DNA of 64,000 nucleotides from Apophysomyces variabilis (GCA_002749535.1 MZZL01000409.1:966130-1030129); one strand, 5' to 3'. Shown: positions 47,290-59,070, counted from the stretch's first letter. Notes: a model not told the origin generated them from the sequence alone. Numbers and translations: made by a program.

Positions 47290-47937
47290 CAGAATATACA
47301 ACGCGAGGCACAAAGGGCCGAGCCGATGATTATCTTAGTCAAAGCAATTTGACAGTGCCGGGACTTGGTTCACTGCATCCTTCGGGGTCCGTGGTCTCCT
47401 CGGGCTATATGGACACGAATACCTTGCTTATTAACAAGAAACACTTATTAAGGTATTACACAAGTTTTTGGAGAGACAGCCCACATGCACTCTTTTTCTG
47501 TTTCTTTTTCTTTTCAACGGCTGAAAGAAAGCGAGGCCCGAAGGGTCGAGCTGACTTCTTGCAAAGAAACGTGCATATATGCACTGACATATGCACTCTG
47601 TCTTTTGCTTTTGAATTGCAAGGCCTGAAGGGTCGCAATGAATTTTTGGAGGTACGTTACATGAGGGGTACTTCCGTCACACCTGCCATAAACACGCTGT
47701 AATTAGTCCACCAGTTTCTTTCTTGAGCCGAGTTTTTGGAGAGGCACTTATATACACACTGTCTTTTTCGTTTTAATCGCTGTAAAGATAGCGAGGCCCA
47801 AAGGGCCGAGTCTAATTCTTGGAGAGACGCGTGCATGTACGGACATCCACGCACGCATATTCACATATACACACTGTGTCTTTTTGTGTTAATCGGTAAA
47901 AAGAAAGCTAGGCCCAAAGAGCTGAGCCTAATTCTTA
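47290..47937. repeat. Imperfect tandem array with GGCCCAAAGGGCC palindromes, interrupted by a transposon
   Basis: Units of roughly 90-170 bp each carry a GAGGCCCAAAGGGCCGAG-like palindrome (47304, 47531, 47623, 47792, 47908), then TTCTTGGAGAGAC, CATGCACATATACACAC and CTGTCTTTTTCTTTT. The last unit breaks off at 47937 in ...CTAATTCTTA, where the CACTA-like element begins. It resumes after the element at 52860 with TTAGAGAGACACATGCACATAT and CTCTTTATTTTTAATTT. Open frames here are repeat artefacts. Confidence 0.7.
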
Positions 47938-48294
47938 CACCATAGGAAAAAGGAAACGCCAGGAAACGCCAGGAAACCTGAGGAATCGGAAACCTGAGGA
48001 AACCTGTTCATAAGCTTAAACGTTTCCTCAGGTTTCCTAGTTTCCTCAGGTTTCCTGGGGTTTCCGGATATTTAGCTTCCTGCGGTATCCTCACGTATCC
48101 TCACGTATCCTCGCGTATCCATTCAATATCCTTAGCTATCCATTTTAGGATGCATTTGAATACATTTTATACTGCAATATTTATTCAATAGCTATTCAAC
48201 GTTTTCCGTTACATTAAAACATGCTTTAGAAACACATATCAATGTTGGTCTTTTATTATGTTCAACGCTTTTTGCCTAAAGTCCTCCGTTTCGA

Positions 48295-49235
48295 CTACGT
48301 TCTTTGTCGTTTAGAGGACCTGCCTCGACCCCTCATTTGCCTACGGTTACTTGGTGCAGTAGCCGGCAGACTGGTTGGTATCTCTGGTGCTGGCAGATTA
48401 AATACTACAGGCGGATTTGACAAGCAATCTTTCGATGCACATGAGTACAACAAAGTAAGGAAGACATATCAGGCTTACCTGACGAGTGCTGCGCCAGTGA
48501 ATGATCTAAAACCTCAACTGCCCTGCTGGCATCGCGCGGTTCATCAGAACCAACTTCTACTGGAGTCTCATCGGCAGTAGACTGCTGGGATCCGTTGGTG
48601 GCAAACGACTCTTTCTCGGGCGTTTCCCAAGCTTTGCATAGCATAAGCCTGGCACACCAGTATCCGATGCATCTATCCAGTGGAATGCCAGCAGGGACAA
48701 GTTTCTCCTCAAGATATGTGTATCCAGTCATCCTCATTTCCATGGGAACGCGGGCCCATGTGGTAGGTTTCTTCATCTTACCTGCTAAAACAGCTACAGT
48801 TACCTTTGCTATGATGTTTGCATGCTTCAACAAGTTCTTCGCAGTGTCAAGATCGATTGAAGCGTCATCACCTTTCACCTTGTTCACTAGCCATTGTATA
48901 AGTTCCGCGGTCAACTGCTTGGTCTTGCCATAACGAGAATTCGCCGGATCCTCTTCCAGCGGCTGATCGATGGTACGATTATCGTTGCTAGTAGGAGCAT
49001 CGACACCGGGAAGCAGACTTTGGGCGGCAACTGGTGCCAAGGAGACCACATTTCGCTAAGTCAGAAGAGACGTTATTTTATTGTTTATGTTTCAGGATAC
49101 TGGTACCTTCAGGTCAGCAATTTCGGTCTTCAGCTCCTGGACAGCTTGCCTCAATTCCTTGACTTCGCGACATATGTCCAATGTCATAGAAAGAATTTGT
49201 GGGATTTGGTTACTGAAATCCGGATTGTTAGCCAT
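48295..49235 (-). CDS. Second transposon-encoded protein (accessory, unknown function)
   Basis: Three exons on the minus strand (49107-49235, 48479-49055, 48295-48428) give 279 residues with clean GT-AG splices. The N-terminus is a coiled coil (LDICREVKELRQAVQELKTE). A central helical domain follows (TAELIQWLVNKVKGDDASID, TWARVPMEMRMTGYTYLEEK, LDRCIGYWCARLMLCKAWE), and an Arg-rich tail (RRQMRGRGRSSKRQRT) could bind nucleic acid. It lies inside the CACTA-like element, downstream of the transposase on the same strand, as TnpA-type proteins do in plant CACTA elements. I do not recognise the domain; a DNA-binding accessory role is inference from position and composition. Confidence 0.65.
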
Positions 49236-49341
49236 CACTTTATTTACGAGAGAATAGAAAGGTAAATAAAAATTTTTTCACGAGGCTGATGTACAAATAA
49301 AAGCGGGCGTTTAAACAGTTTTTATGGCCATATGATACGAC

Positions 49342-52330
49342 TTAGTTATCTAAATTTGCTAACAGTCCCAATACTACTTCTTTGCATGGACGCATTTTTG
49401 GCCAAATAATGTATGTTCTGCCAGATGCTGCTCGGATCCATCCTGTCATACACACAATGTCACCAGCTCGTATGACGCAAAGTTGATGTTCGGCTGTTGG
49501 TTGGATGTACGGGCGTCTGTCACCTGTAAGGTCGACTTTGAATATTCTCACCAAAGCGAGAAGCTCAACTTGCTGTTCTTGCTCATGTTGGAAATATAAT
49601 AACGCTTCGCCGAAGTAAACGCGTGGCTGTCTCTTTATGCGACGGTTCCACAGATTGCGGTCGACATCAATCTCCATCTTCACCATATACGTCCTTTTGG
49701 CGCCTGCTCTAAGAAGTGAAACGTGACAACCCATGACTTCTCCGTGCGCGGTCCAAAGACGTGCTGCTGTGGTAATACGCGAGTTGATTTCACCTTTGCC
49801 TTTGTCATAAATTGACCAGAATCGGCGCAATAGATGTTGTAAATCAGTGCCGCTCACAGTGCCAATAGCAACATTGCGTGTAAAAGGGCCCCATAACTCA
49901 GGTGCGTCAGGATCATTGCTGTTATCGGTTAGCACTTCAGCCTTTCGTCGGCTCTCTGTAGGAACACAGATCTGCAGGTCATCTTCGTCATAGACACGCT
50001 TAAAATGCCGCGAAGCTGCTAAGACGTGCATGACATTTGCAGCATTCTCACTTGGTTTAACATGTGATTTGATCCTTGAAGAGTATTCGCCTATTACTCT
50101 TTCCATTGGACGTGCACTTATTCCACGCAAGGGTCCCAGGCATTTGATTGCAGCAGCCATGTGTGTCAAGTAGTGCTGGGTGATGTTGAACACCGTGGTG
50201 CTGATAGCAGCTTTTTTCACTTGCCCTAGAAGATAGGCATGCCATGAATTCACACCTGCAGCAATCGCAAGTAGGTCTCCGCTCCTCAATTCCCATTGCT
50301 GTGTAAGTTTGCAGGCCTTGACAAGACTGAGTATGGCGGCTTTCGCTTGACGATCTTGAATGTTATCTAGCACGACAGTTGGCACAATGTACAGCAAAAA
50401 TTCGATCCATTCAACAGCTTTGAAGTGTCCCGAGTTCACTTCAATATCCTTCCAGCTGCTGTTGAAAGTAGGAGGAATCCAATCACGAAGATGTACGATT
50501 TGTTGTCCTATCTTCTTTCTGGTTGGACTGTCCAGGTACAGCGGATGGTTTGTTCCATATTTTCCTGACATCAAACTCCAAAGCTGTTTGCCAACACCGT
50601 GGCCTATCAGGTGCATTTCGTCCATACCAAAAAAGAAGACATCGTTGAACGTGAGTAACCCAGCGAATTCTGACCTCTCAGAGATCCCTTTGCAAATATC
50701 ACCATTCACCAAAGACTCTTTCGTTCTATACTGGAAAAGACTGGTTCGTGGGACAAAGCAGTAGCACCCCAGATCATTCTGATGTCCCTCGACTACTGAA
50801 CGTCGTGTGCCCGCGATGACGCAAATCCGGCAACCGTACTCGTGCGTATGGCCTCTATGGTGCATAAGCTTTGCAATACCAGGTATATCTCCCGTCGCAA
50901 ACAAGAGATGAACCTTTACTTGGTATTGCTGGTCGCCTTTTTTCACATACAGCCCAGTCGTTTGCATTCGTTTCAACTGAGAGATTGTCGGTGCTAGGAA
51001 GCTAAATAGGTCTTGCTTCTTTTTCTTGTAGCCGGGAACAATGCAGACTTGTACCATATTCTGCTTCTCATAACGTAGTTTTGGATGCAGGTTCATGATA
51101 ACCACATGCACAATGGTCATTGACGTAGTACTGCGTACGTGAGGCTGGAATCCATCGATGAACAAACCCAAGGTGATATCCAAATCTCCAGGAAAGTGAT
51201 CTTGCACCAACATCTTATAAGCGCTACCATCGAAAACATCCTCGTAGACACCCTCTGGATTTCGTGGTCTTTTGCTACGATATTTGAGATCTTCGCGAGT
51301 ATCGTCGTCTAACACCATCAATGCCAACTGCCTGGAAAGGGAAAGTTGCTTGACGATAGAATGCGGTTTCTTTTCATTGTTACAACGCTCGTTGAGGTAT
51401 GAATATGTTACCAGCCTACCTGCACACCATCCGTTTCGATGTAACGGTCACTGCTACAATGGCAGCATGTTGTCTCTCGATCATCGTCTGCGAACATCTT
51501 GCAGCCGTTTCTGCAAACATCATAGGACGTCAGATCCACAGGATACCTTTTGGAGAACTCTTTGGAGGCGCGATAATGGGATAGAAGTCGGGGTAGCTGG
51601 TGACGATCATTCCATTCATTGATAAGCTTGACCTGTTCGTCGTAGTACTCTCTAGAAGCGTTGTTTTCTTTAGCCAGCTGGAACAGCTTCAGGCTAAAGA
51701 TAGTGGCTAGATTGGGCTTGCCAGGATCAACAGTGTCAAATATCTCTTGGATTGGCTGTGTAGTTTGTCCATCGCTTTGCTTTGTTGGGTCTGGTAGATT
51801 AGGATCTTGCTGCATTTCCATGTTGACAGGCAACCCTGCGATTGTCTCAATGGATGTGTCTTCATGATCGCTGTCATAAGAACCCCAATCCTCTTCCACA
51901 TAGCTTTCGTAGCATTCCTCTTGGATTTCACTGCTACTCTCGGGCAGATCCCGTCCATCTTCAGGGATATCTTCGCTGAAATCTTATTCATGCTGCACAG
52001 ATTCTGCAATTTGCGGCGACTGTTAGTTATGACGGCAAGGTAACGTTAGTATGCGATAATCATAGTTTTTCTTCATCAGACCTGTCCAGTGACGGCACGC
52101 TGCTGCCGTTCTTCACTGACGTTTTCTCCGGCGTATCCGGTGCTACTTTGCAATTGGCGATTGAAAAGAGCGTCTTCCTCGAGCATAAGTTTTGAGAGTG
52201 TCTTTTCAGCTGCTGTGGACTCGCATTCCAGTAAATGTTGTCGTTCCGGATCTGAGACCTTATTTAAGTGCTTTTTGCAGCAAGGGCAATAATAAATTGG
52301 AGCATTGGTTCGTCTACGTTTGTTGCCCAT
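49342..52330 (-). CDS. Tnp2/Plavaka-type transposase of the CACTA-like element
   Basis: The start at 52330 (MGNKRRRTNAPIYYCPCCKK) opens a zinc-finger exon, followed after an unresolved intron near 52000-52080 by an acidic exon reaching 51420. A clear GTAGGC...CAAG intron (51349-51419) then leads to the 669-codon catalytic exon 51348-49342. Features in order are an acidic Asp/Glu region, a zinc ribbon (CRNGCKMFADDDRETTCCHC), SLSRQLALMVLDDDTREDL, DLDITLGLFIDGFQPH (likely first catalytic Asp area), HEYGCRICVI, and FFGMDEMHLIGHGVGKQLW. A C-terminal DNA-mark region follows. The overall plan is that of Tnp2-like transposases of fungal CACTA/Plavaka elements. Catalytic residues are not assigned with certainty. 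Confidence 0.8.
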
Positions 52331-52929
52331 TCGAACTTTTAGCAGAAAGTAAACAATTACCCTACGAAAAAGAATTTTCCCGTTTTATACGCATTACAAT
52401 GGCGCAGCAGCGTTATGAAAACTCATATAATGGCGCAGTAATGTTCTGGAAACTCTGAAATTTTTTTAAAGGAGTCTGAAGATACGTTTCAAAAATTTGC
52501 GTAATGATTCCTAGAGTATCCTCAGGTATCCTGGCGGTTCCTGTATTAGATTTTTAGTTTCCTAGGGTTTCCTCAGGGTTCCTCAGGGTTCCTTCGACAC
52601 ATTGAAGATACAGTTATAGATTTCTCACAAACAGAAAGGAATATGATATATAAGGCAAGCTTAAGTGTCTCAAAGCGTTTGTTAAAGAAATTGCTACATT
52701 AAGCTTCTTTTTGTCATAATGTATCCTGGCGCTTCCTCAGGTATCCTTACGTTTCCTGAGAGCCAAATTGTTTCCTCACGTTTCCTGGAGTTTCCTAGAC
52801 CCAAATTTGTTTCCTCAGGCTTCCTCCGGTTTCCTCACGATTCCCGATTTCCTATGGTGTTAGAGAGACACATGCACATATACGTACACTCTTTATTTTT
52901 AATTTCTGATTTGTATTTACCAGAACCTT

Positions 52930-53500
52930 CATGGCTTTGATCTGCATGCCCAGCAACAACGTCACTTTGCCGAGTTCCTTTTGAATGTTGGTAATGGCCG
53001 TGTCCCACCAGGTATGTACTCTTCTATCATATGAACCTCATCATTTTCTCACTTATTTATGCAGTTCCAAATTCCGCTTATATTCCCCTCAACCCTCAGT
53101 GGTGCATATCCGGGTCAAACGTCGATAACCTTATTGCCGCTATATACCACCCAGTACTCAGCGCTATCCCTCCCATTGATACCCAACTTCTTACCGATCG
53201 TGCTATCCTCACACCGAAAAATCGCCACGTCGACATGATCAACAATACTATCACTAATTTATTCCCAAGAATGAGCTGCGCTTACAACAGCGCTGATACT
53301 GTTGTCGAACGCGTACATCAGAATCAAGTGCCTGTAGACTTTTTAAATTCACTATCATTTGCAGGTAACTTCTATCTACTGTTCACCAATTCAAATACCG
53401 TTTCTTCATCATTTGTAGAGATTTTCAAAATGAACTCCAGGTTGTCATAGGTAGTAGTTTCCATATTTGAAAATTAGCGAGAAAGGAAACTACTGCATTA
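52930..53500 (+). pseudogene. Helitron helicase (Pif1-like) C-terminal relic
   Basis: A short exon (QQQRHFAEFLLNVGNGRVPP, about 52950-53011) is joined by a GT-AG intron (53012-53063) to a frame with DRAILTPKNRHVDMINNTI, AYNSADTVVERVHQNQVPV and DFLNSLSFAG. These are the late helicase motifs of Rep-Hel proteins of Helitrons, including the ILxPxNxxVxxIN box. The next expected element (PPHxLxLKVG) is missing; only ELQVVIGSS in another frame near 53430 recalls it. No Rep domain is present. A truncated, decayed fragment, abutting the tandem array. Confidence 0.7.
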
Positions 53501-53935
53501 AAGAGGTACCTTGGAAAAAGAGGCATGCGTAAGCATCATAATATTTTTCCTCTGTTTACGCTTCTTCATCTTTACACTCTTCTCAAGAATCAATTTTTTG
53601 CTTTTCTATCATGCCATTTTGCCCTTCATGCTTTGGAACTGACCATTCTCTGTCAACCAGTAGGTTATGTCGAGCTAACCCTGCTAATCTATTATAAAAA
53701 GCAGAACAATCATAAAGGCTGAAAAAGACCACATTGCGTGTGTCACAAGATTATTGTTCACTTAATAGCAACATATCTTTAGATATGGTTATCTGTTCAA
53801 AAAATGGGGGACATCAGGACAATGAGTAGTCTTTTTTTTGGCTTCAGATACAGTAATCAAAGCAGTCATTATCAATCACGGTTTGCATAAATGTCGTCCC
53901 TTCTTTTCCCATCACCTTAACTCTCTTTAACCGGG

Positions 53936-54330
53936 ATGTATTCCCTCAAGAAAAGAAGACCTCCCCGTTTGCCTTCAGGAAATATATTCATGGCAGCATC
54001 ATCCATTCAAGGATTGATTCTCTACTTTGCGCAAGGTAAGTATCCACCATTAATTCATGATTAACATAGCTTATGCAAAGTGGAATAGATGATTCATGTA
54101 TCAAGGAAAATAGCGATATGCTTCACTGTATGAGGATAGTGGAAAGGACAGGGACACGCAATTCAGGTATTTTGCATTCACCCAGTTTCGTTTTTCAGAC
54201 TGACATCCTATTACCATTAGACGACAACAGACCCAGTCGAAGTCTTCGGATTTCAGAGGGGGCTACTGACATCGCCAGTGCAGACTTGCTCGATTATATA
54301 TTCAAAGCAAGATCTACGATGAGCGCTTAA
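53936..54330 (+). CDS. Small unknown protein (113 residues), parent of an inverted pseudogene copy
   Basis: Exons 53936-54035 and 54089-54330 join in frame (intron 53 nt, GTAAGT...AATAG). The first exon is basic (MYSLKKRRPPRLPSGNIFMA, then SSIQGLILYFAQ). The second is polar with SDMLHCMRIVERTGTRNSG, SFVFQTDILLPLDDNRPSRS and ends DYIFKARSTMSA. No family recognised. The DNA similarity to 45678-46123 covers promoter-proximal sequence, exons and intron alike, and the intron signals survive only here. Its upstream flank also holds GTTAAAGAGAGTTAA (inverted). Confidence 0.45.
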
Positions 54331-55708
54331 TTCAGTATTGTTAGCATGGGATCTTATTTCAAGATCTGCCGAATTGTAGTTAGTCTCCCCCATTTTTCAC
54401 TTAGTGCTACTGAATGTAAGACTTTAGCACACAGTAACTGTTGTACATTTTTACAGCTAGTTAGATCTCCTTTAGCTCACCTTGTTTATTAACTCTCTTC
54501 CTGAATATACCAATTTTTCCCTTTAATTGTAATTGTGCTGATGGTGAGGGAAGGCTTAATGCTTCATTGCGTTTGCTTCATACACGCATCGTCTACGCTA
54601 TTATGTACGTTACATTGCTGTTTTTGTGATATATTCTGTTTGCTAGGGACATTTTTGGCTTGACGTCTTTTTTTATACCTCCTGACAATATCTGAAACAA
54701 GTTAAGATCATATCTTTTATTTTACACATCGGATGAATTCTGCGATCTCGCGGACAGCGAGCTTCCTCTTGTAGACAGCTTTGAATATGTACTGCTGAGT
54801 AGAAGTAACAGACGTGCTGACAGTTTAAGACTGAGTACTAACAACTGGCTACAACAAGTTCTACACATTTTTTCCACTAAACGTGCAAAAATTTAGTAAC
54901 AATGTAGTACCATTCTTGTAAACTTGAACCATATCAAGAAGAACAGTTTGATATGCCAAGCTTGATTGTATTTTAACGTTTGAAGACGCAACAGTAAGAT
55001 GAGTCAGTATAGACCTAAAGACTAATTAATGAGCTAAGACTCTATATATAATTTGAATTGCCCATACTTTACACAAGTGTTGTGTGTAAAAGAGATGCTA
55101 AGGTTTACATGGGTATATAGAGTAAATCTGTGTATAAAAGGGTGGAACGTGGATTTTGAAAAGCGAAGAAAAGCAGCACAGGCACCCCAAGAAACGCGGA
55201 AAACAGAGCGTTCCTTGGAATCCTACAGTTCGTTATACGGGGCGATTAAGTACGATTTTTTCGGATAAGGGGAGATGGTCCAACAGGACAAGAGGTGTAC
55301 TCTGGTAACTCAAAGTAAATGGCAAAACCAAATTTCCGGACAGTTTTCTCGCTGTGGTTATCGCCTCCCATTAAATGGCCACTGACATTACCAGGAATAT
55401 CATGTTTGTCAAAATCTGCAGTGACTACTTTGGCAGCAAGACAAAGGGATGACTGACATGAGGTGTATATACAGTGGTATGAAAGCTATGTGATACGTAT
55501 TTTGTATCTGTGGCTTTCAGTTGTCATCCGATTGGTTAAGGATGAATGATCTGTGGCGGTTCAAATCGTTATTGCGGCGCTTGAAACTTGGACAACTCAC
55601 AGCGTGTCAAAAAAATTCCCCTTTTTTCCCAAATAAAATTTCTTCTGTTGCTTCCGTGCCTTATCTCTTTCTCTTCTTTTTCTCTCTTTTTCCTCACCTA
55701 AGCAGAAA
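54331..55708. other. Intergenic spacer, no gene recognised
   Basis: AT-rich spacer with unsupported short frames (55053-55268). The last 150 bases are strongly pyrimidine-rich (TTTCTCTTCTTTTTCTCTCTTTTTCC up to 55705), typical of a highly expressed fungal promoter/5' UTR directly before the elongase start codon. Confidence 0.4.
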
Positions 55709-56816
55709 ATGGAAGTGCTGAAGCAACTTCATTTTACACCCGAAACTCCGTTTGGTGTTCGTTTGTATCCTTATTTTGAACAGGCATACCAAGCCGTCGT
55801 CGGTCAACCCGCCTCTCAGTTCAAGTTCACACATGGTGTTACACCTCTGTCAACAAATAATGAAGGTAAAGGACTCGTGTATCTCTCCAAATACATTCCC
55901 ACTGACTCAAAATCGCCTCGCTTTGCTCTCTCAGTGATCGTCTCTTGCATCACCTACTTCGTAGTCATCTTCGGTGGTCGTTTCCTCATGACAAACATGC
56001 CCGCTTTCAAACTCCAATATCTCTTCCAACTCCATAACTTACTATTGACTCTTGTCTCGGGTGCTATTCTTGCCTTGATGGCCGAGCAAATTTTCCCCAT
56101 CATCTATAATCACGGTTTTCTCTACGCTATTTGCTCCACTGAAGCCTGGACCCAACCCTTGGAATTGTTATACTACCTGAATTACTTGGTCAAGTACTGG
56201 GAACTCATCGATACCATCTTTTTGGTCCTCAAGAAGAAGAACTTGGGTAAGTCTTCAAAATCACTTTCTTACGGTGTTGGTCTAAACCCACTATCCCCCG
56301 GTCTATGTTAGAATTCCTGCACTACTTCCATCACAGTATGACCATGGTCCTTTGCTACACTCAACTCGGTGGCCAAACATCAGTGGTAAGTGCGGAGTTG
56401 GTGAGACGCGTGAAACAGACTTGTTTCTAACGTCCATGGAATTCTGGTAGTCTTGGGTGCCTATCGTGCTTAACTTGACCGTCCACGTTCTCATGTACTA
56501 TTACTACTTCCGTACCGCCGCTGGCGCTAAGATCTGGTGGAAGAAATACCTCACCACAATGCAGATTGTCCAATTTGTCATTGATCTCTTTATTATCTAC
56601 TTCTGCACCTACACCTACTTTGCCTACACCTACTGGCCCCACCTACCTAACATGGGTAGCTGTGCCGGTACTGAAGGGTCCGCTCTCTTTGGTTGTGCCC
56701 TTCTCAGCTCTTACTTGCTCCTCTTCATCAACTTCTACCGTATCACTTATCAAAAGAAACAAGCCGCTCGCAAGGCTGCTGGCGGCAAAATCCAACCCAA
56801 GAGCAAGAAGATCTAA
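55709..56816 (+). CDS. ELO-family very-long-chain fatty acid elongase (3-ketoacyl-CoA synthase)
   Basis: Three exons (55709-56246, 56312-56385, 56451-56816) give 325 residues. It is a polytopic ER protein of about seven membrane helices. Family motifs in order: LEQ-type LELLYYLNYLVKYWELIDTIF, the catalytic histidine box FLHYFHHSMTMVLCYTQL (HxxHH, created at exon 2), NLTVHVLMYYYYFRTAAG and the MQIVQFVIDLFI segment. A basic, di-lysine-rich C-terminus (KIQPKSKKI) provides ER retention. It condenses malonyl-CoA with acyl-CoA for sphingolipid or very-long-chain fatty acids, as yeast Elo2/Elo3. Codon use is strongly biased to C-ending codons compared with neighbours, suggesting high expression. Confidence 0.95.
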
Positions 56817-57793
56817 GGTGACTCTCCCCCATCACGGTAAATACAAAACTGTACCATCTGCTTAGAAAAAGTGTATACGAATTTGTTTTTCCATATTAAT
56901 GCAATAAAGTGTGTCATAATCAAGACAGAGCACAATAAGAATCACATGAAAATCTGGCGGTCGAGAAAACACGTGTAACGAAGGCGATTATAGAAATCTA
57001 AAATCTCCGGAGAAGCCGCATTCTTTCCGGTGCTGCCTTTTTAACGCAGTAAGATCAGAGTAAACCCACCACAACGCTTAAAAATAGCAAATATGCGTTT
57101 CAATCATACTCCCATCTGCCATACTTCATACTGGACATTCACCTTAGTATGATTTGTATGTAGCAACCAAGCGAAGGCTGTTGCAATCTTGACCGTTTCT
57201 CACTCTAGTAACCAACCATATTTCCGAGAAGTTCTGCGTCCAAGGCCGGTGCCCAGGCGCCAATTTTATTCTCCGCAAGGAAGATCTTTGACATTGCATG
57301 CAAATCGCTTTTTCTTTTTTCTTTGCTCGGCTATTTAATATGGCTATTACTGTAACCTATGCTTTTACCTACTATCAGACCATATTCTTTAGTTGCTGTC
57401 ATACCTCATAGAAAACACACGGGATAACACACTTGTATGCAGAAGGTTTTGCGACCAAACTATAGTGACACACTTCTCTTTCCTTCGAAAACAACGATCA
57501 ACTGCTATAACTTTGAATATGCTATCGCGGTTCTGAATTTTTATTGTTACAAAGATGATTGTATCGCCATGATTATCTTGGGTATAAAGGGGGAATTTGT
57601 GTCGTACGAAGGAGAGACTATAGCATGCATCCTCTTGATCCTTGTCAGCAGCAGGCAAAGGCAACCTGTTTGCAGGATGGCTATAGTATGAAACAACGAA
57701 CATCTGTGATTGTTTGACGAAATAAATTTTCTTCGGGTTCTTAGACAAGGTTGTCCCGCTCTTTCAAGTCTTGAACGAATCAACATGAAGACA
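56817..57793. other. Intergenic between convergent genes, no gene recognised
   Basis: Contains the elongase 3' UTR (AATGCAATAAAG at 56899-56910) and the 3' flank of the PC-esterase-like gene. The open frames at 57389-57801 overlap on both strands and show no motif. Confidence 0.4.
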
Positions 57794-59070
57794 TCATCCA
57801 TCCATTTTCCCTGGCGATTCTAACGCTAAAAACACCTCGTACAACACTTCCACCCAGGCATCGAGTGGCCCAGGAATGCGATAGCGCAGACAATCTTGAC
57901 CGCCTACGTGCCCATCTGGTCTTAAATCTGTCATTGCCGCCAAGTCCACGAAAAGACCGCCAGCAGCCTCCACAATGACCCTGGCTAATGCGTTCCGTCG
58001 ACTCACTTCACTCCAGCCGTAAGGTAGCCGTCGAAGTTCTTCATCCTTCAGATTTGACATGAGCGGACCCTGCGCCTCGTCACAATAAGGATGACCAATG
58101 GATGTCGATCGATACATAATCAGCATGTTCGGAACCGCTTTCCGAATAGCGATCATCGTTTGTGTCAGCTCTCGTATGAATTGTGTATCATCCTCCAAAA
58201 TTGGTGCACGGTTAAGGATCAATATCTGGTACTTTGGCAAAATGTAATTTGCCATAAACGGCCAAGTCACCACATCCACCGATGGATGGCCTCCAGCAAG
58301 ATCAACATTCCGGTTGGTCGAAAGCACATCGTTACGCAGGTATCGTAGAACTACTTGGGGTTCAGTGCAAAGTGTATGATCTGCAGGAGAACAACGAATA
58401 ACAAATAAGGAAAGGAACCGTTCATTCTTTGTTTTTCCGTACCTTTACAATTCAGTTCTCCATAGCATACAGTGGGGCCATCACGCAAGGTATCCAAAAA
58501 GACTTCATGTAACTGATAATGAACCAAGTCTCCCACCAATAAGATATTTCGCCCTTTCAGTGCCTCGCACCATCGGGACGGGTTGACGGTTTCACCACTT
58601 TGAAAAGGACAGGCTGGTTCCCAGCGTAACTCCCGGTCCTTGCCTTCCTTCTGTTTATATGTAGGATCTTGGAAATGCTCGAGCCGTAACCGTTTTGGCT
58701 TTTCTACCCATTGGCCGCGAGTCCAACAGTCCACCCTGGAGCGGAGCTCTTTGGCTTCCTCAGTCGTTTGAAATCTCGTACCAGGAATTCCTGCTATTGC
58801 CAACTGTTGCTCCTCGATATAAGCCTTGGCATTCTTCACTTGGGATTCCTGTAATTGGAGACGTTCTGCTGTTGAAAGTTGGGTTGTAACATGATCATGT
58901 TCCGGCCAGCGGGGATCATGCATTGCTTTATACCAGGGCAGATGAAACAAAGTATTTCTCTCTGAAGCGAACCTGCTCCAATGCACACCTAAATGTAACA
59001 CTATTCCAACAGTTGCTATGTAAACGAATAAGCGTGGCCAGCTCAGTAGCCGCCATCCTGCCAAAGTCAT
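57794..59070 (-). CDS. PC-esterase/SGNH-like membrane protein lacking the catalytic Ser and His
   Basis: Two exons on the minus strand (58443-59070, 57794-58380) give 404 residues. A type II anchor (PRLFVYIATVGIVLHLGV) is followed by the Trp-rich block WTRGQWVEKPKRLRLEHFQ and WEPACPFQSGETVNPSRWCE. The box GRNILLVGDLVHYQLHEVFL and the end GGQDCLRYRIPGPLDAWVEV come next. This is the PC-esterase (PMR5/TBL/Cas1-type) plan of glycan O-acyltransferases. The usual GDS nucleophile Ser is Leu here (codon 58525-58527) and the DxxH His is Arg (codon 57884-57886). It is therefore probably not an active acyltransferase and may act as a non-catalytic partner. The splice creates DHTLCTEPQVVLRYLRNDVL. Confidence 0.8.

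Larger units (their letters stand above)
47938..52859. mobile_element. Complete CACTA-like DNA transposon (4.9 kb) with TIRs and TTA target duplication
   Basis: The element starts with CACCATAGGAAA (47938-47949) and ends with the exact inverse TTTCCTATGGTG (52848-52859). It is flanked on both sides by TTA (47935-47937 and 52860-52862), a 3-bp target duplication as expected for CACTA elements. Subterminal fields of CCTGAGGAAACC-like repeats fill 47950-48130 and 52500-52847. Inside, both genes lie on the minus strand: a Tnp2/Plavaka-type transposase (49342-52330) and a second protein (48295-49235). The insertion interrupts a tandem repeat whose unit can be read across the empty site. Ends are intact and both frames look open, so it may be active or recent. 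Confidence 0.85.

Noticed and set aside
47349..47854. Open reading frames across the tandem array (up to 117 codons)
   Set aside because: They read through repeat units in arbitrary frames on both strands and encode repetitive basic/Phe-rich peptides; repeat artefacts.
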